From positions 2,418,001-2,482,000 of the forward strand of contig NZ_CP017141.1 in NCBI RefSeq assembly GCF_001721645.1: a DNA stretch of 64,000 nt. The letters are read 5' to 3'. Shown here in pieces: positions 10,576 through 21,812 of this stretch. Source of the stretch: Pedobacter steynii (GTDB lineage Bacteria; Bacteroidota; Bacteroidia; Sphingobacteriales; Sphingobacteriaceae). Below the pieces are notes generated by a model. The model did not search any database, was not told the DNA's origin, and saw nothing but the letters and a program-made list of their open reading frames with translations. Numbering within the stretch: position 1 is the stretch's first letter; every line of letters begins with the position of its first letter. The position numbers were made by a program, and so were the translations under genes.

Positions 10576-11749
10576 AGACATCAATTGGAAATCGGTATTT
10601 AACAAGTTTGCTTGGATATTTTGTCTAGGTGGATTGGTGGTGCTTATGAGTTTTGTAAGCAGCAAAAAGAGTACGGTTGCGATTACTAATGTCAAGATAT
10701 TAATTCCAGGTGCGGATAACTTTATTGAAAGAGAAGAAATTGATGCGGTTTTAAAACAAAGTCAGGGCTCTTTAATCGGGCGTAAACTGGAGCAGATTAA
10801 TCTTCAGGACATCGAGAAAAAAATTAAGTCCAATCCTTATATCGCTCTGGCTACAGTGTATGCGGATATGGATGGAGTAATTCATATTGAAATTAAGCAA
10901 CGTCAGCCGATTTTAAGGGTGATTAATGCGAATGGTCAGGACTATTATATTGATCGGAATGGGTTGAAAATGCCGGTATCTCCAAATTTTACAGCTAATG
11001 TATTGGTGGCCAATGGGAATGTTATGGAGCATTTTACCGGGAGGGTAGATACATTAATCACTAAACTGGCCAGGGATTTGTATGAGACTTCATTATTTAT
11101 TAAGAAAGATACTTTGTGGGATGCACAAATCGAACAGTTGTTTGTAAATGATAAAGCTGATATCGAGTTGATCCCAAGGGTAGGTAATCAACGCATCATT
11201 CTCGGTTCTGCAGACTCTTTACAGGTGAAAATGAGAAACCTGCTTGCTTTTTATAAGCAGGCAATGCCTAAGGTTGGGTGGGATACTTATAAAACAATTA
11301 ATGTAAAGTATACCAATCAGGTGGTGTGCGTGAAAAATAAACCAGATTCTGTTATCGTCAACGGAGTTAAAAGACCTAAAATTGTTGATACACTGAAGGC
11401 GAATAAAGGAGTAGTTGATAAACTGGTGATGCAGCAAATTGCCATGGAAATGAAAAATGATGGAGACGATCCTGATCTGCCTGATGGAGCAGTAGTGCCT
11501 CCACCAAAAAAAACAGTTAAGTCAGTAGCAAGTTTAAACCCGGTAACGGCAAAGACCTCTAAAGCTGCAACCGCTAAAGCGGTAAAGAAAAAAGTTGCCT
11601 TGCCTGTAAAGAAGGCAACAGTAAAACCACCGGTTAAACCGGTAGCAAAAAAGACGGCTAAACCCTCGACAACAAAAACGGTAAAAAGCACGGTTAAGAA
11701 GCCTGTAGCAAAAGACAATAGTAAAACAGATACCAAGAAGAACAAATAG
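10568..11749 (+). CDS. ftsQ: cell division protein FtsQ-like with lysine-rich C-terminal tail
   Basis: This 393-residue bitopic protein has one membrane helix (about 13-31), then a POTRA-like domain (about 38-110) and an FtsQ beta domain (to about 240). In other bacteria FtsQ links FtsL/FtsB to later divisome proteins. The oddity is the end: residues 314-393 hold 25 lysines and only two acidic residues, with many Ala, Pro, Thr and Val in KK/KP/AK repeats resembling histone H1 tails. With the usual FtsQ topology this tail would be periplasmic. The call rests on position and domain pattern, since FtsQ sequences diverge strongly. Confidence 0.88.
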   Translation: MFKDINWKSVFNKFAWIFCLGGLVVLMSFVSSKKSTVAITNVKILIPGADNFIEREEIDAVLKQSQGSLIGRKLEQINLQDIEKKIKSNPYIALATVYADMDGVIHIEIKQRQPILRVINANGQDYYIDRNGLKMPVSPNFTANVLVANGNVMEHFTGRVDTLITKLARDLYETSLFIKKDTLWDAQIEQLFVNDKADIELIPRVGNQRIILGSADSLQVKMRNLLAFYKQAMPKVGWDTYKTINVKYTNQVVCVKNKPDSVIVNGVKRPKIVDTLKANKGVVDKLVMQQIAMEMKNDGDDPDLPDGAVVPPPKKTVKSVASLNPVTAKTSKAATAKAVKKKVALPVKKATVKPPVKPVAKKTAKPSTTKTVKSTVKKPVAKDNSKTDTKKNK

Positions 11750-11776
11750 TATAAAACTCAACAAATCGATATAGTT

Positions 11777-13138
11777 ATGGGCAAAGAAAAATCTATCGTG
11801 CAGTCTCCAATCGTAGTAGGATTGGATATTGGTACTACAAAGATCTGCGTGATCGTAGGCCGGCGCACGCAGCACTCAAAAATAGAAGTACTGGGCATAG
11901 GGAAAGCGGAGTCTGCCGGGGTTACCCGTGGGGTAGTTTCCAACATCCAGAAAACGGTGCAGGGAATCGCACAGGCCGTGGAAGTGGCCAGTGGGCAATC
12001 GAATGTAGAAATCCGCGTGGTAAACGTTGGTATTGCTGGTCAGCATATCAAGAGTTTGCAGCATCGTGGAATCCTGACGAGGAGAGAGCTGAACAATGAA
12101 ATCGGTAAAAAAGATATAGACAAATTAATTGATGATATGTTCAAACTGGTTATGCCCCCGGGAGAAGAAATCATTCATGTTTTGCCTCAGGAATTTACCA
12201 TTGATAACGAGCCCGGAGTAAAAGATCCTATCGGAATGGCAGGAGTGCGTTTAGAAGCAAACTTTCATATCATTTCAGGACAGGTTACTGCTGTCAAGAA
12301 TATCATGAGATGTGTAACCAATGCCGGGTTACAAACTCAGGAATTAATTTTGGAGCCTCTTGCTTCTTCTGAATCGGTGTTGAGCGAGGAAGAGAAGGAA
12401 GCGGGTATCGCTTTAGTGGATATCGGTGGTGGTACTACTGATATTGCTATTTTTCATGAAGGTATTATCCGCCATACTGCTGTCATCCCATTTGGAGGTA
12501 ACAGTGTTACGGAAGATATTCGCGAAGGTTGTTCTGTAATGAGAAACCAGGCTGAACTGTTGAAGACCCGTTTCGGTTCTGCCCTGGCGGAAGAAAATAA
12601 AGAGAATGAAATTATTTGTGTTCCCGGACTAAGAGGAAGAGAACCAAAAGAGATTTCTGTGAAAAATTTAGCTTATGTGATCCAGGCCCGTATGGAAGAA
12701 ATCATTGAGCATGTTTATTATGAAATCAAATCGTCTGGTTATGAGAAAAAATTAATCGGTGGTGTGGTTATTACTGGTGGTGGCGCTTTGCTGAAACATC
12801 TTTCTCAATTGGTAGAATATGTGACTGGTTTAGATTGCCGTGTTGGCTATCCGAATGAGCATTTGTCGAAATACGAGGACATGCCGAAGACGATTTATGA
12901 TGATCTGAAAAGCCCGATGTATGCAACGAGTGTGGGACTATTGATCAAAGGAATCCAGAAAGCCGAAGAGTTGATTGAAGAAATGAAACAACCTGGAGTA
13001 TATGTGGAAAAACCTAAGGATGGTAAAGACAAAACCAAGAATTCAGGTGGTGGCTTGTTTGATAAGCTGTTAGCGAAGGCTAAGGATTTTGTTAAAGACG
13101 ATATGAACGTAAGTGACGAAGATTATATTAAATCATAA
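11777..13138 (+). CDS. ftsA: cell division protein FtsA
   Basis: This 453-residue actin-fold ATPase tethers FtsZ to the membrane. Phosphate-binding segments are GLDIGTTKICVIVG near the N terminus and DIGGGTTDIAIF in the middle; the adenosine motif is ITGGGALLKHL. The last part, about residues 425-445 (GGGLFDKLLAKAKDFVKDDM), reads as the amphipathic membrane-targeting helix after a flexible linker. It lies between ftsQ and ftsZ with a 27-base gap upstream and 129 bases downstream. Confidence 0.97.
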   Translation: MGKEKSIVQSPIVVGLDIGTTKICVIVGRRTQHSKIEVLGIGKAESAGVTRGVVSNIQKTVQGIAQAVEVASGQSNVEIRVVNVGIAGQHIKSLQHRGILTRRELNNEIGKKDIDKLIDDMFKLVMPPGEEIIHVLPQEFTIDNEPGVKDPIGMAGVRLEANFHIISGQVTAVKNIMRCVTNAGLQTQELILEPLASSESVLSEEEKEAGIALVDIGGGTTDIAIFHEGIIRHTAVIPFGGNSVTEDIREGCSVMRNQAELLKTRFGSALAEENKENEIICVPGLRGREPKEISVKNLAYVIQARMEEIIEHVYYEIKSSGYEKKLIGGVVITGGGALLKHLSQLVEYVTGLDCRVGYPNEHLSKYEDMPKTIYDDLKSPMYATSVGLLIKGIQKAEELIEEMKQPGVYVEKPKDGKDKTKNSGGGLFDKLLAKAKDFVKDDMNVSDEDYIKS

Positions 13139-13141
13139 TAT

Positions 13142-13188
13142 TTATCCACAATAAACGATTTTTCCACATTTTAAACACTTGTGGGAAA
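13142..13188. promoter_or_regulatory. cluster of DnaA-box-like 9-mers upstream of ftsZ
   Basis: In the ftsA-ftsZ gap, TTATCCACA (13142-13150) and TTTTCCACA (13160-13168) both match the DnaA-box consensus TTWTNCACA exactly, in the same orientation and 18 bases apart. A third site on the other strand, 13180-13188 (reverse complement TTTCCCACA), differs at one position. The sequence matches are direct observation; binding by DnaA and control of ftsZ are inference. No clear TTTG/TAnnTTTG promoter was seen in the gap. Confidence 0.5.
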
Positions 13189-13267
13189 CGCCTGTTAAAA
13201 AGTGTGTATTATTACATAGGTAGATGAACAGGAAAAACGAATTTTTAAATAACTGATTCATAAAGAT

Positions 13268-14896
13268 ATGCAGTTCGAAATGTTAAAAGATAAGTCATCA
13301 ATCATCAAGGTAATTGGTGTTGGTGGCGGTGGTGGTAATGCGGTAAACCATATGTACCGTCAGGGAATTACAGGAGTAGACTTTATTATTTGTAATACAG
13401 ATGCGCAAGCATTGGAGTTTAGTCCGATCCCTAATAAAGTGCAATTGGGCGCAAGCCTAACGGAAGGAATGGGTGCAGGCTCAATCCCCGAGGTTGGAAA
13501 AAATTCTGCTATTGAAAATATAGATGACATCAAACAAATGCTGGGAAGCACCACTAAGATGTTGTTTATAACAGCCGGAATGGGGGGTGGTACCGGAACT
13601 GGTGCAAGCCCGATCATTGCAAAAGCAGCTAAAGAATTAGACATATTAACAGTGGCTATCGTGACTACGCCTTTTGCTTTTGAAGGTAAGAGACGTAAGA
13701 TGCAGGCCAATGATGGTTTAGATGAGCTGAAGAAATATGTGGATTCGTACCTGGTAATTTCGAACGACAGGTTACGTGAGATCTTTGGTAACCTTACCCT
13801 GGGATCTGCTTTCGCACAGGCCGACGATATCTTAACTACTGCCGCAAAAGGAATTGCTGAAATCATTACTGTACCGGGATATATCAACGTGGATTTTAAA
13901 GATGTGCGTACCGTGATGAAAGACAGCGGTGTATCTATCATGGGTAGTTTTGCCTGTGATGGTGAAAACAGAGCTTTAAATGCTGTGGAGGGTGCTTTAG
14001 CTTCTCCGTTATTGAAAGATAATGAGATTGAAGGTGCCAGATATATTTTGTTAAATATCAGTTCAGGGTTACGTGAAGTAACGATGGATGAGGTAACTAT
14101 CATTACTGATTATATTCAGGATAAAGCAGGTCTTTCTGCAGACCTGATCTGGGGTAACTGTATTGATGAAAACCTGGAAGATAAATTATCGGTAACGATT
14201 ATTGCTACAGGATTCCAGACTACGGAGCAACGTGATGAAGAGAAAAAAAATGTAAAAAAGATTTCTTTGCTCACGCCTGAGGAGGCTCCACTGGTAAAAC
14301 CTATAGAAGCAGTGAACTCTTTTATTGCACCTAAACCTGAAGCGGTTTCAAACGAGCCGGTCATGAAGGCAAAGGAAGAAATTAAGCAATCTGATCTTTT
14401 TGGTGACCTTTACGGAAACAATAAAAGAAAAATGGAAGATCCTGAAAACGGGATCGTAAGACATACTCTGGTGGAAGAAGAAGCTTCGGCATCTGAAAGT
14501 CAGGAACCTGCTTTTGAATTTGAAATCAAAGTTGCAGAGACTGATTTTGTATTTGAAAAACCAGAAGCAGTATTTAATAATGATGTTGAGCCCCTGAAGC
14601 AGGAAGTGCAGGAGACGGGTGCTGATGATGATAAAAGCGATGAATCTATTGAAGATCAGCTGAAAAAATCTAAAGAGAGAATTTTAAGGTTGAAAGACCT
14701 GAGTATGAAACTGAGAACCAGCAATGGTTTACAGGAATTAGAGAATGAACCTGCTTACAAACGTAAACAGATGCAATTGCAGCAAGTTCAGCATTCTTCT
14801 GAATCTCAGGTTTCAAGGTTTACTTTGAGTAATGATGAGGACGGATCTACAGAGATCAGACCTAACAATTCATTCTTACATGATAATGTTGACTAA
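13268..14896 (+). CDS. ftsZ: cell division GTPase FtsZ with a long C-terminal linker
   Basis: This is the tubulin homologue that forms the Z-ring. The GTP-binding signature GGGTGTG is at 106-112 and the N-terminal glycine-rich loop VIGVGGGGGNAVN at about 16-28. At 542 residues it is much longer than the roughly 380-400 of most FtsZ proteins. The extra length is an acidic, K/E-rich linker from about residue 320 to 525. The end, EIRPNNSFLHDNVD, resembles the conserved C-terminal peptide that binds FtsA. The gene is followed by a strong terminator, so it ends the dcw unit. Confidence 0.97.
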   Translation: MQFEMLKDKSSIIKVIGVGGGGGNAVNHMYRQGITGVDFIICNTDAQALEFSPIPNKVQLGASLTEGMGAGSIPEVGKNSAIENIDDIKQMLGSTTKMLFITAGMGGGTGTGASPIIAKAAKELDILTVAIVTTPFAFEGKRRKMQANDGLDELKKYVDSYLVISNDRLREIFGNLTLGSAFAQADDILTTAAKGIAEIITVPGYINVDFKDVRTVMKDSGVSIMGSFACDGENRALNAVEGALASPLLKDNEIEGARYILLNISSGLREVTMDEVTIITDYIQDKAGLSADLIWGNCIDENLEDKLSVTIIATGFQTTEQRDEEKKNVKKISLLTPEEAPLVKPIEAVNSFIAPKPEAVSNEPVMKAKEEIKQSDLFGDLYGNNKRKMEDPENGIVRHTLVEEEASASESQEPAFEFEIKVAETDFVFEKPEAVFNNDVEPLKQEVQETGADDDKSDESIEDQLKKSKERILRLKDLSMKLRTSNGLQELENEPAYKRKQMQLQQVQHSSESQVSRFTLSNDEDGSTEIRPNNSFLHDNVD

Positions 14897-14915
14897 TAAA
14901 TGATCTGAATATTTT

Positions 14916-14951
14916 AAAAAGCCTTAGCAATTTCTTTGCTGAGGCTTTTTT
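14916..14951 (+). terminator. rho-independent terminator after ftsZ
   Basis: The stem AAAAAGCCTTAGCA pairs with TGCTGAGGCTTTTT around a short loop, with one internal mismatch, and ends in a T run. It starts 20 bases after the ftsZ stop. Confidence 0.85.
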
Positions 14952-14990
14952 GGCATAATAATCGTACGTTGTGCCTATAAACAGGGATAA

Positions 14991-15021
14991 TTGCTATTAA
15001 AGCATAATAACCTTAAATTTG
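14991..15021 (+). promoter_or_regulatory. Bacteroidota-type promoter for the SPT-like gene
   Basis: TTG (14991-14993), 20 bases, then TAAATTTG (15014-15021) fits the Bacteroidota housekeeping promoter (TTTG-N19-21-TAnnTTTG). It lies between the ftsZ terminator and the SPT-like gene and implies a transcript start near 15027. It also shows that the TTG at 14991 is a promoter element rather than a start codon. Confidence 0.7.
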
Positions 15022-15056
15022 CAAAAAATAAGATATATAATTTAAATAGATACACA

Positions 15057-16298
15057 TTGGATATTTTTGATAAAGTAGCAAAGCGCATGGGCCCGATTGG
15101 TCAGCACCAAAAATGGTCACATGGATATTTCTCTTTTCCTAAATTAGAAGGAGATATCGCGCCTCACATGAATTTTCGTGGGAAAGAACATTTAGTTTGG
15201 AGTTTAAACAATTATTTAGGCTTAGCGAACCATCCGGAAGTAAGGAAAGCAGATCAGCAGGGAGCAACGGATTTTGGTATGGCTTATCCTATGGGTGCCA
15301 GGATGATGTCGGGAAACTCTAAGTACCATGAACAAATGGAGCAGGAACTTGCCACTTTTGTTGGAAAACCGGATGCCTTTTTGTTAAACTATGGCTATCA
15401 GGGAATGGTATCGATCATTGACTGCCTGGTAGACAGAAATGACGTTATCGTTTACGATGCAGAGTCTCATGCCTGTATCATAGATGGCTTACGTTTGCAT
15501 ATGGGAAAACGTTTTGTATATCAGCATAATGATATTGAGAGTGCCCGTAAGCAACTGGAGCGTGCTACTAAATTAGTAGAGCAAACCGGTGGGGGAATCC
15601 TTTTAATTACTGAAGGTGTTTTTGGAATGTCAGGGGCACAGGGTAAATTAAAAGAACTGATTGAATTAAAAAAAGATTTTGATTTCCGTCTGTTGATCGA
15701 TGATGCACATGGTTTTGGCACTATGGGACCAACGGGAGCAGGTACCCATGAAGCACAGGATTGTATTGATGGAGTAGATATATATTTTGGTACTTTTGCC
15801 AAGTCTATGGCTGGAATTGGTGCTTTCGTTGCTTCTACTGAGGAATTAACGAATTTTTTCCGTTATAACATGCGTTCACAGACTTTTGCAAAAGCTTTAC
15901 CAATGCCAATGGTAATTGGCTTGCTGAAACGCCTGGAACTGCTTAAAAATAGTCCTGAATTAAGAGAACGGTTGTGGAATATAGCGACTACCCTTCAAAA
16001 AGGTCTTAGAGCACGGGGATTCGATTTAGGAGTAACTAATACAATGGTAACACCTGTATTCTTAAAAGGCGAATTATTGGAAGCTACTGCATTAACGATG
16101 GACCTTCGTGAGAACTACGGCATCTTCTGTTCAATTGTAGTGTATCCGGTGATCCCTAAGGGACTAATTGAGTTAAGATTGATCCCAACTGCCGTGCATA
16201 CTCTGGAAGATGTACAGCGTACATTAGATGCCTTCAGTGAGGTGTCAGATAAACTTAAAAGCGGTTATTACAAAGAGAACCAATTCTCTATGGCTTAA
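15057..16298 (+). CDS. alpha-oxoamine synthase family enzyme, serine palmitoyltransferase-like
   Basis: This is a PLP-dependent fold-type I enzyme of the KBL/AONS/SPT family, 413 residues from the TTG at 15057. An ATG at 15087 is the alternative start. The upstream TTG at 14991 is in frame but belongs to the promoter. Family marks are NNYLGLANHPEV, GARMMSGNSKYHEQME, the cofactor-binding DDAHGFGTMG and the Schiff-base lysine in TFAKSM (Lys249). Family members condense an amino acid with an acyl-CoA or acyl-ACP. In Bacteroidota the likely products are 3-ketosphinganine (serine substrate) or the capnine precursor (cysteate substrate). Sequence by eye cannot separate these. It is a single-gene unit with its own promoter and terminator. 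Confidence 0.85.
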   Translation: MDIFDKVAKRMGPIGQHQKWSHGYFSFPKLEGDIAPHMNFRGKEHLVWSLNNYLGLANHPEVRKADQQGATDFGMAYPMGARMMSGNSKYHEQMEQELATFVGKPDAFLLNYGYQGMVSIIDCLVDRNDVIVYDAESHACIIDGLRLHMGKRFVYQHNDIESARKQLERATKLVEQTGGGILLITEGVFGMSGAQGKLKELIELKKDFDFRLLIDDAHGFGTMGPTGAGTHEAQDCIDGVDIYFGTFAKSMAGIGAFVASTEELTNFFRYNMRSQTFAKALPMPMVIGLLKRLELLKNSPELRERLWNIATTLQKGLRARGFDLGVTNTMVTPVFLKGELLEATALTMDLRENYGIFCSIVVYPVIPKGLIELRLIPTAVHTLEDVQRTLDAFSEVSDKLKSGYYKENQFSMA

Positions 16299-16313
16299 TC
16301 ATAACGGCCCTTC

Positions 16314-16352
16314 AAAAAAAGAGACTGCTTTTAATTAGGTAGTCTCTTTTTT
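16314..16352 (+). terminator. terminator after the SPT-like gene
   Basis: AAAAAGAGACT pairs with AGTCTCTTTTT around an A/T-rich loop, with a T run on the 3' side. Confidence 0.85.
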
Positions 16353-16534
16353 ATTTAAAAGATAAATCTGTTTCGATTTCGAAAGAAAGGCCGCATACTG
16401 ACTCGATAAGGCTGAAAATAGTTCTCATTTGATCCCATTTATTGTCTTAAACTCTTTTTTTATTAAAATAAACATCTTACTTTAGTAATAGAGTATCAAT
16501 CAAACCATTAAAAACTAAAAGGAGTAAATTAACG

Positions 16535-16717
16535 ATGAAAAAATTTAATGAAGCAAAAGAACTTGTTGCCGCTTTAGAAGCTGATGCAGACAAATTCTAC
16601 AACAAAGCCAACAGTGCTGCAGGAACTCGTGTACGTAAAGGTATGCAAGATCTTAAAAACCTAGCTCAAGCTATTCGTTTGGAAGTTCAGGAAACTAAAA
16701 ACAAAGCCACTAAATAA
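16535..16717 (+). CDS. Hc1-like (histone H1-like) small DNA-binding protein
   Basis: This is a 60-residue, lysine-rich, helix-prone protein with AAGTRVRKGMQDLKNLAQ in its centre. It matches the short histone H1-like Hc1 proteins widespread in Bacteroidota and related to chlamydial Hc1, minus the long basic tail. It probably binds DNA non-specifically. A good ribosome site (AAAAGGAG, 16517-16524) lies ten bases before the ATG. A weaker promoter-like pair (TTTT near 16455 and TACTTTAG at 16478-16485) lies upstream. A strong hairpin follows. Confidence 0.85.
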   Translation: MKKFNEAKELVAALEADADKFYNKANSAAGTRVRKGMQDLKNLAQAIRLEVQETKNKATK

Positions 16718-16729
16718 GCTTTTTGGTTC

Positions 16730-16765
16730 AAAAAAAAGCGTCCAGGAAACCGGGACGCTTTTTTT
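16730..16765. terminator. bidirectional terminator between the Hc1-like gene and dapA
   Basis: The stem AAAAAAAGCGTCC pairs with GGACGCTTTTTTT, with A and T runs at the two ends, so it can stop transcription from both convergent genes. Confidence 0.85.
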
Positions 16766-16779
16766 ATGAAATCAGTTTT

Positions 16780-17661
16780 TTAAGCAGTGATCCTTTTTGT
16801 CTCATTAATGATAGCCTGACGTAATTCATCTGATACCTTTACCAATGGTAGACGCACATGATCATCACAAACGCCCAATTGTTTCAGGGCAGCTTTAACA
16901 CCCGCCGGATTTCCTTCTGCAAACATCTGTCTAGTAAATTCAATCAGGTTCAGGTGTAATGGAGCAGCAGTCTTGAAATCGCCCTTCAAAGCCAGTCTGA
17001 TCATATCAGACAATTGTTTTGGTAAAGCATTTCCAATTACAGAAATTACACCCACAGCACCCAGGGAAATCATTGGTAAAGCTACGGGGTCATCTCCGGA
17101 GATCAGCATGAAATCCGCAGGTTTATCTCTCATGATCTGGTTAAACTGGTCGAAATTTCCGGAAGCCTCCTTTGTCCCGATGATGTTTTTAAAATCATTT
17201 GCCAAACGACAGGTAGTTTCCGGACTTACGTTACTAGCCGTACGTCCTGGTACATTGTACAGTAAAATCGGTAGTGCACTGGCTTCTGCCACTGCCTTAT
17301 AATGTTGATAAATGCCTTCCTGAGTCGGCTTATTGTAGTATGGACTGGCTGATAATATCGCGTCATAACCACTCACTTCAAAATCTTTTATGCTTTGTGC
17401 AACCTCGGCAGTATCATTTCCTCCGATACCAGCAACAAGAGGTAAACGGCCATTGTTTATTTCAGCAGTAAATTCCCAGATCTTCTTCTTCTCACTCTTA
17501 TTCAGGGTTGATGCTTCTCCTGTGGTACCTAAAGATACCAGGTATTCTACCTTTCCTTCGACTAAGTAATTGATGAGGCTTTTCAGTCCGTCATAATCTA
17601 CTGTTCCGTCTGCATTAAATGGTGTAACCACTGCTACACCTGTTCCGTGAAATTTATTCAT
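16780..17661 (-). CDS. dapA: 4-hydroxy-tetrahydrodipicolinate synthase DapA
   Basis: This 293-residue TIM-barrel aldolase condenses pyruvate with aspartate semialdehyde, the first committed step to diaminopimelate and lysine. The Schiff-base lysine is Lys164 (GTKEASGNF), and the catalytic tyrosine is Tyr135 in LYNVPGRT. GTTGEASTL near residue 46 forms the conserved pyruvate-site turn. It lies nine bases downstream of ligA and is probably cotranscribed with it. Its product feeds the DAP-type MurE encoded in this window. Confidence 0.97.
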   Translation of the reverse strand: MNKFHGTGVAVVTPFNADGTVDYDGLKSLINYLVEGKVEYLVSLGTTGEASTLNKSEKKKIWEFTAEINNGRLPLVAGIGGNDTAEVAQSIKDFEVSGYDAILSASPYYNKPTQEGIYQHYKAVAEASALPILLYNVPGRTASNVSPETTCRLANDFKNIIGTKEASGNFDQFNQIMRDKPADFMLISGDDPVALPMISLGAVGVISVIGNALPKQLSDMIRLALKGDFKTAAPLHLNLIEFTRQMFAEGNPAGVKAALKQLGVCDDHVRLPLVKVSDELRQAIINETKRITA

Positions 17662-17670
17662 CTTTTATGT

Positions 17671-20389
<2,719 letters not shown>

Positions 20390-20426
20390 CGCTTTAAAAG
20401 TAGCTATTTTTGTTCAGTGCTTTTCC

Positions 20427-20434
20427 TATATTTG
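20427..20434 (+). promoter_or_regulatory. -7 element of the tyrS promoter
   Basis: TATATTTG matches TAnnTTTG exactly, 18 bases before the tyrS ATG. No convincing TTTG is at the expected upstream distance. The in-frame GTG at 20417 lies upstream of this element, which argues against its use as a start. Confidence 0.5.
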
Positions 20435-20452
20435 CGGCAAAAGGATATAATA

Positions 20453-21739
20453 ATGACCAATTTTGTTGAAGAATTACGCTGGAGAGGCATGTTGCAGGAT
20501 ATCATGCCTGGTACTGAAGAAAAATTAAATGAGGGAATGACGTCCGGGTATATTGGTTTTGATCCAACTGCAGATTCATTGCATGTTGGTCACCTGACCC
20601 AGATCATGACACTTATTCATTTTCAACGGGCAGGACATAAGCCTTATGCTCTGGTAGGTGGTGCAACAGGAATGGTTGGTGATCCTTCAGGTAAATCTGA
20701 CGAAAGAAATCTTCAAACCGAGGATATGGTAGAACATAATCTTCGAGGAATGAAAAAACAACTTTCCAAGTTCCTGAAATTTGAAGATGCGGGTAATGGT
20801 GCAGTCATGGTAAATAACAATGACTGGTTTAAAGATATGAACCTGTTTACTTTTATCAGGGATGTCGGGAAACACATTACTGTAAATTATATGATGGCTA
20901 AGGACAGTGTGAAAAGACGTCTGGATGGTGATTCCGGTTTGTCTTTTACAGAGTTTTGCTATCAGTTGATTCAGGGGTTTGACTTTTACTATTTGTGGAA
21001 ACATCATAATTGTCTCATTCAAATGGGTGGCTCAGATCAGTGGGGTAATATTGTTACCGGAACAGAATTGATCAGACGTAAAGACGCAGGTACTGCATTT
21101 GCAATTACGACCCAGTTGATAAAAAAAGCAGACGGAACTAAATTCGGTAAGACTGAAAGCGGTGCTGTTTGGTTAGATCCTGAGAAAACATCGCCTTATA
21201 AGTTCTATCAGTTTTGGTTAAATGCTTCTGATGATGATACCAAGAAGTGGATCCGGATCTTTACTTTAAAAGCTAAGGAAGAAATTGAGGCATTGGAAAC
21301 GGCACATGATGAGGCCCCTCATCTGCGTATTTTGCAAAAATCATTGGCAGAAGATATTACGGTAAGGACGCACTCTTCGGAAGCATTGGAGACTGCAATT
21401 AAAACCTCTGAATTTTTATTCGGAAATGGGTCACTGGAATTTTTCAATACTTTGAGTGAAACACAGGTGCTGGAAATTTTTGAAGGGATTCCTCAGTTTC
21501 GGATTTCAAAAGAAGAATTAATTTTGGGTATTGACGCTGCTACCTTACTCGCTGAGAAATCAACTGTTTTTTCTTCTAAAGGAGAGGCAAAGAAATTAAT
21601 TCAGGGTGGTGGCGTTTCGGTAAATAAAGAGAAGCTAAAAGATGCTGCGGAAGTTATTTCAGCAGATCAGCTGTTAAATGATCAGTTTATTATCGTTCAG
21701 AAAGGGAAGAAGAACTACTTCTTGTTGATCGTTAATTAG
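20453..21739 (+). CDS. tyrS: tyrosyl-tRNA synthetase TyrS
   Basis: This 428-residue class I aminoacyl-tRNA synthetase charges tRNA-Tyr. The HIGH-like motif is HVGH (DSLHVGHL) and the KMSKS-like loop is KFGKTES. DQWGNI marks the tyrosine/ATP site, and a C-terminal S4 RNA-binding domain (about 355-425) is present. The ATG at 20453 is preferred to a GTG 36 bases upstream, because the GTG precedes the promoter -7 element and family proteins start near MTNFVEEL. A terminator follows. Confidence 0.97.
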   Translation: MTNFVEELRWRGMLQDIMPGTEEKLNEGMTSGYIGFDPTADSLHVGHLTQIMTLIHFQRAGHKPYALVGGATGMVGDPSGKSDERNLQTEDMVEHNLRGMKKQLSKFLKFEDAGNGAVMVNNNDWFKDMNLFTFIRDVGKHITVNYMMAKDSVKRRLDGDSGLSFTEFCYQLIQGFDFYYLWKHHNCLIQMGGSDQWGNIVTGTELIRRKDAGTAFAITTQLIKKADGTKFGKTESGAVWLDPEKTSPYKFYQFWLNASDDDTKKWIRIFTLKAKEEIEALETAHDEAPHLRILQKSLAEDITVRTHSSEALETAIKTSEFLFGNGSLEFFNTLSETQVLEIFEGIPQFRISKEELILGIDAATLLAEKSTVFSSKGEAKKLIQGGGVSVNKEKLKDAAEVISADQLLNDQFIIVQKGKKNYFLLIVN

Positions 21740-21754
21740 TTATATTAAAAGAGT

Positions 21755-21788
21755 TTAAAAAATCCCGGCCTGAATCCGGGATTTTTTT
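21755..21788. terminator. bidirectional terminator after tyrS
   Basis: AAAAAATCCCGG pairs with CCGGGATTTTTTT across a seven-base loop, with A and T runs on both sides. It can serve tyrS and the convergent LuxE-like gene. Confidence 0.85.
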
Positions 21789-21812
21789 ATGAAATAGTTT
21801 CTTCAGGGAAAA

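Noticed and set aside
11317..11745. Open frame antisense to the ftsQ tail with Phe/Thr-rich product
   Set aside because: It results from the lysine-rich repeats on the other strand and has no domain or ribosome site.
13360..14103. Long open frame antisense to ftsZ (247 codons)
   Set aside because: It is a composition shadow of ftsZ codons; no start context, promoter or recognisable protein domain.
20417..20452. GTG as tyrS start
   Set aside because: It precedes the -7 element and would extend the protein with unlike residues; ATG at 20453 is better.
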